Position numbers and translations under genes: made by a program
DNA from: Pegoplata infirma
Taxonomy: Eukaryota; Arthropoda; Insecta; Diptera; Anthomyiidae
NCBI GenBank assembly: GCA_963921195.1
Contig: OY992539.1
Coordinates: forward strand, 212,354,035-212,418,034
Reading direction: 5' to 3'
Length of the DNA stretch: 64,000 nt
In this document: positions 55,951 to 64,000 of the stretch, in pieces
Layout: each line of letters starts with the position of its first letter
Numbering within the stretch: the stretch's first letter is position 1
Notes under the pieces: generated by a model
Told to the model about the DNA's origin: nothing
Databases searched by the model: none
What the model saw: the letters and a program-made list of their open reading frames with translations, nothing else

Positions 55951-57762
55951 AAAGAAAATGTTAAAACTTTTTAAACTATAAAACAAAATTATTATTCATA
56001 TTAAAAAACACTTAAAAAAATTTATTAAAATATTATAAACACACATATAAAAAACTAATATATTAATAAATAAGAAAAAAAAGAAAAAAAAAATCAATTA
56101 AAATGCAACAAATCTTTAAAGGATTTTTTTTTTCTTTTAACGAAAGAAGGAAACAAATAAAAGCAATAAAAAATTTAAGAAAATCTAACTAAAATTATCA
56201 GCCACAAGCAAAATTCACACGCATGATAATGGATGGCTGTTCGTTTTTTTTGCATTTTTTTTTTTTTTTTATAACACAAGATTGGAAAGAAACAAAAAAC
56301 GCATAAGTAACATGACTTGGAACACTAACTAACACTAAAGAAAAAAAGAAAGATTGCAAAAAAATAAAAAACAAGCAGCTAAAGCCTAGACAAACATTAA
56401 AAGCGACACTATAGATAATACAGATGCAGATTTTTTTGTATACTTTTGCCGGTTTGTTTTTTTTTAACATTGAAAGTTGTATTTACACAGTCCATATATT
56501 TTAAAGGCTGCCGTTGCTGCTGCCTCTTTATTGAGTGGTGAGTGAGCATTTTATAACATATACAATATGAATAGATTATTTATATATATTTTTTAGCACT
56601 GGCAGCTTTAAGGCTGGCTAGAAAGAATAAAGAAAAAATTAGCATATTGTAAAGCAAGTTATGGTTTATTGGTGCTAAGAACAGATGAAAGCAAAAAAAG
56701 AGCGGGGTATGAGAAAAAAATGTCAGGTAAAAATATATACAGCTTTACCACAAGAAAATAAAATAAATTTAAATGAGCTTTTAATTTTATTTCCATACAA
56801 ATTGTTTTTGTTTTTAAAATCGACTTTCAAAAAAGTATTGAAAATTTGAAATTTAAAATAAAAATTTTGTTAAAATAGACTTTTTCAGCTTTACCACAAG
56901 AAAATAAAATAAATTTAAAATGAGCTTTTAATTTTATTTCCATACAAATTGTTTTTGTTTTTAAAATCGACTTTCAAAAAATGTATTGAAAATTTGAAAT
57001 TTAAAATAAAACTTTTGTTAAAATAGACTTTTTGGTTTCTTGTGGTAAGGGCCATAGTTTCTTTAAATAAATTTTCAGAATACTTTCTTTCTTTTTCTAA
57101 AAAAACCTTTTTTTTATAACAAAAAATTATTTCTGCATTAAAAATTTTTTTGCTATTTTTTTTTTCAAATTTTCCTTAGAAAACCTTTCACATTTTGAAT
57201 AATTTTCTTGCAAAAAAAAAGTTATATTCCGAAGAATATAAAAATCTTGAACTCCTTAAAAAATTATCCTCCCTGCTACTTTTCCCTCCATCTCTACATA
57301 TAGGAACTCGATTTCAAAAAAATCATCTTAATAAAATCTCTGTTATTTTTTTTTTTCAGTTACAAAAAGTTCATCTGTTATATATATATTGTAACTAGTA
57401 GTAGAAAATATTTATTACCTTGCAAATGTTTATCAACAAATTGCAATCGTTAAAAAAGGCCAAGGTCTCTTCTACACAATAACTAAATAAAATAAATTTT
57501 TAATATACTTGTAGGTTTGCCAACAATTCGCCAAAAAGTAAAGGAAAAAAATGGAGCATCATCACCTTTTTTCCTTATATTCTAGTATTTTGTGTAAGAA
57601 ATTGCTACAAAACTGCCACCATCAGCTAAAACCATCTTTCGCTAAAAAAAAATATAACCAATTTGAATTTTATGTATGTAAAACAGAATTTTCGTTTAAA
57701 GAAAACACAATTCTGGGGAGACTAAAAATTTATAAAGCAAAATTTTGTATAAAAATTTTTTC
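55951..57762 (-). other. knrl 5' intron or upstream region
   Basis: AT-rich and without clear genes. It probably belongs to the first intron or the 5' UTR exon of knrl. Many AAAAAAGAAAAAAA runs at 56070-56360. No convincing TATA box or initiator could be picked out. Confidence 0.4.
56741..57030. repeat. Tandem duplication, ~146-bp unit
   Basis: AGCTTTACCACAAGAAAATA starts at 56741 and again at 56887; the two copies are almost identical over about 140 bp. Confidence 0.88.
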
Positions 57763-60700
57763 AGCAATAAGGAAAAATGTCTCAGAATCTGAGAATTTTT
57801 TTTTATAAGGAAAAATGTCTCAGAATCTGAGTTTTTTTTTATAAGGAAAAATGTCTCTGAATCTGAGACTTTTTTCTATAAGGAAAAATGTCTCAGAATC
57901 TGAGACTTTTTTCTATAAGGAAAAATGTCTCAGAATCTGAGACTTTTTTCTATAAGGAAAAATGTCTCAGAATCTGAGACTTTTTTCTATAAGGAAAAAT
58001 GTCTCAGAATCTGAGACTTTTTTCTATAAGGAAAAATGTCTCAGAATCTGAGACTTTTTTCTATAAGGAAAAATGTCTCAGAATCTGAGACTTTTTTCTA
58101 TAAGGAAAAATGTCTCAGAATCTGAGACTTTTTTCTATAAGGAAAAATGTCTCAGAATCTGAGACTTTTTTCTATAAGGAAAAATGTCTCAGAATCTGAG
58201 ACTTTTTTCTATAAGGAAAAATGTCTCAGAATCTGAGACTTTTTTTTATAAGGAAAAATGTCTCAGAATCTGAGACTTTTTTTTATAAGGAAAAATGTCT
58301 CAGAATCTGAGAATTTTTTTTTTATAAGGAAAAATGTCTCAGAATCTGAGAATTTTTTTTTTATAAGGAAAAATGTCTCAGAATCTGAGAATTTTTTTTT
58401 ATAAGGAAAAATGTCTCAGAATCTAAGACTTTTTTTTATAAGGAAAAATGTCTCAGAATCTGAGAATTTTTTTTATAAGGAAAAATGTCTCAGAATCTAA
58501 GACTTTTTTTTATAAGGAAAAATGTCTCAGAATCTGAGACTTTTTTTTATAAGGAAAAATGTCTCAGAATCTGAGACTTTTTTTTATAAGTAAAAATGTC
58601 TCAGAATCTGAGACTTTTTTTTATAAGGAAAAATGTCTCAGAATCTGAGACTTTTTTTTATAAGGAAAAATGTCTCAGAATCTGAGACTTTTTTTTATAA
58701 GGAAAAATGTCTCAGAATCTGAGACTTTTTTTTATAAGGAAAAATGTCTCAGAATCTGAGACTTTTTTTTATAAGGAAAAATGTCTCAGAATCTGAGACT
58801 TTTTTTTATAAGGAAAAATGTCTCAGAATCTGAGACTTTTTTTTATAAGGAAAAATGTCTCAGAATCTGAGACTTTATTTTATAAGGAAAAATATCTCAG
58901 AATCTGAGACTTTTTTTTATAAGGAAAAATGTCTCAGAATCTGAGACTTTTTTGTTATAAGGAAAAATGTCTCAGAATCTGAGACTTTTTTGTTATAAGG
59001 AAAAATGTCTCAGAATCTGAGACTTTTTTGTTATAAGGAAAAATGTCTCAGAATCTGAGACATTTTTGTTATAAGGAAAAATGTCTCAGAATCTGAGACT
59101 TTTTTGTTATAAGGAAAAATGTCTCAGAATCTGAGACTTTTTTGTTATAAGGAAAAATGTCTCAGAATCTGAGACTTTTTTTTATAAGGAAAAATGTCTC
59201 AGAATCTGAGACTTTTTTTTATAAGGAAAAATGTCTCAGAATCTGAGACTTTTTTTTATAAGGAAAAATGTCTCAGAATCTGAGACTTTTTTTTATAAGG
59301 AAAAATGTCTCAGAATCTGAGACTTTTTTTTATAAGGAAAAATGTCTCAGAATCTGAGACTTTTTTTTATAAGGAAAAATGTCTCAGAATCTGAGACTTT
59401 TTTTTATAAGGAAAAATGTCTCAGAATCTGAGACTTTTTTTTATAAGGAAAAATGTCTCAGAATCTGAGACTTTTTTTTATAAGGAAAAATGTCTCAGAA
59501 TCTGAGACTTTTTTTTATAAGGAAAAATGTCTCAGAATCTGAGACTTTTTTTTATAAGGAAAAATGTCTGAGTCTGAGACTTTTTTTTATAAGGAAAAAT
59601 GTCTCAGAATCTGAGACTTTTTTTTATAAGGAAAAATGTCTCAGAATCTGAGACTTTTTTTTATAAGGAAAAATGTCTCAGAATCTGAGACTTTTTTTTA
59701 TAAGGAAAAATGTCTCAGAATCTGAGACTTTTTTTTATAAGGAAAAATGTCTCAGAATCTGAGACTTTTTTTTATAAGGAAAAATGTCTCAGAATCTGAG
59801 ACTTTTTTTATAAGGAAAAATGTCTCAGAATCTGAGACTTTTTTTTATAAGGAAAAATGTCTCAGAATCTGAGACTTTTTTTTATAAGGAAAAATGTCTC
59901 AGAATCTGAGACTTTTTTTTATAAGGAAAAATGTCTCAGAATCTGAGACTTTTTTTTATAAGGAAAAATGTCTCAGAATCTGAGACTTTTTTTTATAAGG
60001 AAAAATGTCTCAGAATCTAAGACTTTTTTTTATAAGGAAAAATGTCTCAGAATCTGAGACTTTTTTTTATAAGGAAAAATGTCTCAGAATCTGAGACTTT
60101 ATTTTATAAGGAAAAATATCTCAGAATCTGAGACTTTTTTTTATAAGGAAAAATGTCTCAGAATCTGAGACTTTTTTGTTATAAGGAAAAATGTCTCAGA
60201 ATCTGAGACTTTTTTGTTATAAGGAAAAATGTCTCAGAATCTGAGACTTTTTTGTTATAAGGAAAAATGTCTCAGAATCTGAGACATTTTTGTTATAAGG
60301 AAAAATGTCTCAGAATCTGAGACTTTTTTGTTATAAGGAAAAATGTCTCAGAATCTGAGACTTTTTTGTTATAAGGAAAAATGTCTCAGAATCTGAGACT
60401 TTTTTTTATAAGGAAAAATGTCTCAGAATCTGAGACTTTTTTTTATAAGGAAAAATGTCTCAGAATCTGAGACTTTTTTTATAAGGAAAAATGTCTCAGA
60501 ATCTGAGACTTTTTTTTATAAGGAAAAATGTCTCAGAATCTGAGACTTTTTTTTATAAGGAAAAATGTCTCAGAATCTGAGACTTTTTTTTATAAGGAAA
60601 AATGTCTCAGAATCTGAGACTTTTTTTTATAAGGAAAAATGTCTCAGAATCTGAGACTTTTTTTTATAAGGAAAAATGTCTCAGAATCTGAGACTTTTTT

Positions 60701-63700
60701 TTATAAGGAAAAATGTCTCAGAATCTGAGACTTTTTTTTATAAGGAAAAAATGTCTCAGAATCTGAGACTTTTTTTTATAAGGAAAAATGTCTGAGTCTG
60801 AGACTTTTTTTTTATAAGGAAAAATGTCTCAGAATCTGAGACTTTTTTTTATAAGGAAAAATGTCTCAGAATCTGAGACTTTTTTTTATAAGGAAAAATG
60901 TCTCAGAATCTGAGACTTTTTTTTATAAGGAAAAATGTCTCAGAATCTGAGACTTTTTTTTATAAGGAAAAATGTCTCAGAATCTGAGACTTTTTTTTAT
61001 AAGGAAAAATGTCTCAGAATCTGAGACTTTTTTTTATAAGGAAAAATGTCTCAGAATCTGAGACTTTTTTTTATAAGGAAAAATGTCTCAGAATCTGAGA
61101 CTTTTTTTTATAAGGAAAAATGTCTCAGAATCTGAGACTTTTTTTTATAAGGAAAAATGTCTCAGAATCTGAGACTTTTTTTTATAAGGAAAAATGTCTC
61201 AGAATCTGAGACTTTTTTTATAAGGAAAAATGTCTCAGAATCTGAGACTTTTTTTTATAAGGAAAAATGTCTCAGAATCTGAGACTTTTTTTTATAAGGA
61301 AAAATGTCTCAGAATCTGAGACTTTTTTTTATAAGGAAAAATGTCTCAGAATCTGAGACTTTATTTTATAAGGAAAAATATCTCAGAATCTGAGACTTTT
61401 TTTTATAAGGAAAAATGTCTCAGAATCTGAGACTTTTTTGTTATAAGGAAAAATGTCTCAGAATCTGAGACTTTTTTGTTATAAGGAAAAATGTCTCAGA
61501 ATCTGAGACTTTTTTGTTATAAGGAAAAATGTCTCAGAATCTGAGACTTTTTTGTTATAAGGAAAAATGTCTCAGAATCTGAGACTTTTTTGTTATAAGG
61601 AAAAATGTCTCAGAATCTGAGACTTTTTTGTTATAAGGAAAAATGTCTCAGAATCTGAGACTTTTTTGTTATAAGGAAAAATGTCTCAGAATCTGAGACT
61701 TTTTTGTTATAAGGAAAAATGTCTCAGAATCTGAGATTTTTTTTATAAGGAAAAATGTCTCAGAATCTGAGATTTTTTTTTATAAGGAAAAATGTCTCAG
61801 AATCTGAGATTTTTTTTTATAAGGAAAAATGTCTCAGAATCTGAGACTTTTTTTTATAAGGAAAAATGTCTCAGAATCTGAGACTTTTTTTTATAAGGAA
61901 AAATGTCTCAGAATCTGATACTTTTTTTTATAAGGAAAAATGTCTCAGAATCTGAGACTTTTTTTTATAAGGAAAAATGTCTCAGAATCTGAGACTTTTT
62001 TTTATAAGGAAAAATGTCTCAGAATCTGAGACTTTTTTTTATAAGGAAAAATGTCTCAGAATCTGAGACTTTTTTTTATAAGGAAAAATGTCTCAGAATC
62101 TGAGACTTTTTTTTATAAGGAAAAATGTCTCAGAATCTGAGACTTTTTTTTATAAGGAAAAATGTCTCAGAATCTGAGACTTTTTTTTATAAGGAAAAAT
62201 GTCTCAGAATCTGAGACTTTTTTTTATAAGGAAAAATGTCTCAGAATCTGAGACTTTTTTTTATAAGGAAAAATGTCTCAGAATCTGAGACTTTTTTTTA
62301 TAAGGAAAAATGTCTCAGAATCTGAGACTTTTTTTTATAAGGAAAAATGTCTCAGAATCTGAGACTTTTTTTTATAAGGAAAAATGTCTCAGAATCTGAG
62401 ACTTTTTTTTATAAGGAAAAATGTCTCAGAATCTGAGACTTTTTTTTATAAGGAAAAATGTCTCAGAATCTGAGACTTTTTTTTATAAGGAAAAATGTCT
62501 CAGAATCTGAGACTTTTTTTTATAAGGAAAAATGTCTCAGAATCTGAGACTTTTTTTTATAAGGAAAAATGTCTCAGAATCTGAGACTTTTTTTTATAAG
62601 GAAAAATGTCTCAGAATCTGAGACTTTTTTTTATAAGGAAAAATGTCTCAGAATCTGAGACTTTTTTTTATAAGGAAAAATGTCTCAGAATCTGAGACTT
62701 TTTTTTATAAGGAAAAATGTCTCAGAATCTGAGACTTTTTTTTATAAGGAAAAATGTCTCAGAATCTGAGACTTTTTTTTATAAGGAAAAATGTCTCAGA
62801 ATCTGAGACTTTTTTTTATAAGGAAAAATGTCTCAGAATCTGAGACTTTTTTTTATAAGGAAAAATGTCTCAGAATCTGAGACTTTTTTTTATAAGGAAA
62901 AATGTCTCAGAATCTGAGACTTTTTTTATAAGGAAAAATGTCTCAGAATCTGAGACTTTTTTTTATAAGGAAAAATGTCTCAGAATCTGAGACTTTTTTT
63001 TATAAGGAAAAATGTCTCAGAATCTGAGACTTTTTTTATAAGGAAAAATGTCTCAGAATCTGAGACTTTTTTTTATAAGGAAAAATGTCTCAGAATCTGA
63101 GACTTTTTTTATAAGGAAAAATGTCTCAGAATCTGAGACTTTTTTTTATAAGGAAAAATGTCTCAGAATCTGAGACTTTTTTTTATAAGGAAAAATGTCT
63201 CAGAATCTGAGACTTTTTTTTATAAGGAAAAATGTCTCAGAATCTGAGACTTTTTTTTATAAGGAAAAATGTCTCAGAATCTGAGACTTTTTTTTATAAG
63301 GAAAAATGTCTCAGAATCTGAGACTTTTTTTTATAAGGAAAAATGTCTCAGAATCTGAGACTTTTTTTTATAAGGAAAAATGTCTCAGAATCTGAGACTT
63401 TTTTTTATAAGGAAAAATGTCTCAGAATCTGAGACTTTTTTTTATAAGGAAAAATGTCTCAGAATCTGAGACTTTTTTTTATAAGGAAAAATGTCTCAGA
63501 ATCTGAGACTTTTTTTTATAAGGAAAAATGTCTCAGAATCTGAGACTTTTTTTTATAAGGAAAAATGTCTCAGAATCTGAGACTTTTTTTTATAAGGAAA
63601 AATGTCTCAGAATCTGAGACTTTTTTTTATAAGGAAAAATGTCTCAGAATCTGAGACTTTTTTTTATAAGGAAAAATGTCTCAGAATCTGAGACTTTTTT

Positions 63701-64000
63701 TTATAAGGAAAAATGTCTCAGAATCTGAGACTTTTTTTTATAAGGAAAAATGTCTCAGAATCTGAGACTTTTTTTTATAAGGAAAAATGTCTCAGAATCT
63801 GAGACTTTTTTTTATAAGGAAAAATGTCTCAGAATCTGAGACTTTTTTTTATAAGGAAAAATGTCTCAGAATCTGAGACTTTTTTTATAAGGAAAAATGT
63901 CTCAGAATCTGAGACTTTTTTTTATAAGGAAAAATGTCTCAGAATCTGAGACTTTTTTTTATAAGGAAAAATGTCTCAGAATCTGAGACTTTTTTTTATA
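57763..64000 (+). repeat. SatB, 37-bp tandem satellite, open at the window end
   Basis: About 168 copies of a 37-bp unit: ATAAGGAAAAAT, the 17-bp dyad GTCTCAGAATCTGAGAC, then a T run. Copies are nearly identical; they vary mainly in the T run (TTTTTTCT at 57860-58200, TTTTTTTT elsewhere, TTTTTTGTT blocks near 58945-59150, 60170-60390 and 61430-61735). Rare variants recur with a larger period of about 1.22-1.26 kb (ACTTTATTTT at 58871, 60095, 61357; TGTCTGAGTCTGAG near 59567 and 60791). The array runs past 64000. It lies on the 5' side of knrl, in its first intron or upstream. Confidence 0.96.

Noticed and set aside
57763..64000. CRISPR array
   Set aside because: Head-to-tail units without unique spacers in a eukaryotic genome; an ordinary satellite.

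Overview
The window looks like nuclear DNA of a higher (schizophoran, probably calyptrate) fly. Three things support this: a knirps-family nuclear receptor with insect-type exon/intron structure, an mdg1/412-like Ty3/gypsy retrotransposon, and many DINE/INE-1-like Helitron-derived elements with CCGTCCGT-type microsatellites. The DNA is very AT-rich and mostly repetitive. There is no sign of bacterial genes, rRNA or CRISPR.

The only host gene I can support is on the minus strand and best matches knirps-like (knrl). Its ATG exon is 55856-55933 (26 codons, first zinc finger), followed by a 17.5 kb intron (38351-55855) and the main coding exon 36668-38350 (560 codons: second finger, Kni box, CtBP-type PIDLSMK motif). 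The ATG lies directly after a strong splice acceptor, so at least one 5' non-coding exon lies further right, possibly beyond the window.

Layout. 168-9572: a 37-bp satellite (SatA) that changes orientation near 6305 and is interrupted by two TA-flanked terminal-inverted-repeat (TIR) elements, one containing a 1.95 kb foldback. 9573-13927: AT-rich DNA with hAT-type MITEs with 8-bp target-site duplications (TSDs). 13928-22733: a three-level nest, a young 7.09 kb LTR retrotransposon (minus strand) inside one DINE-like copy inside another. 22734-36667: AT-rich DNA, a second foldback nested in a DINE copy, a TTCCATTTCA microsatellite, and further TIR elements, one with a diverging pair of tRNA-like segments. 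36668-55933: knrl; its intron holds ~320-bp repeats with a GGCGCCCAAC core in both orientations, a hAT MITE split by a DINE copy, a LINE remnant and more DINE copies. 57763-64000: a second 37-bp satellite (SatB), open at the window end.

The most unusual features are: (i) TA-flanked TIR elements carrying tRNA-like segments, twice as an outward-facing pair; (ii) two unrelated satellites near one gene, both with a 37-bp period and a strong dyad; (iii) two TIR elements inserted at the same TA of the SatA monomer; (iv) long near-perfect foldbacks able to form kilobase hairpins; (v) a small predicted membrane ORF in the retrotransposon leader. All identities come from reading the sequence; no alignment or database search was run.
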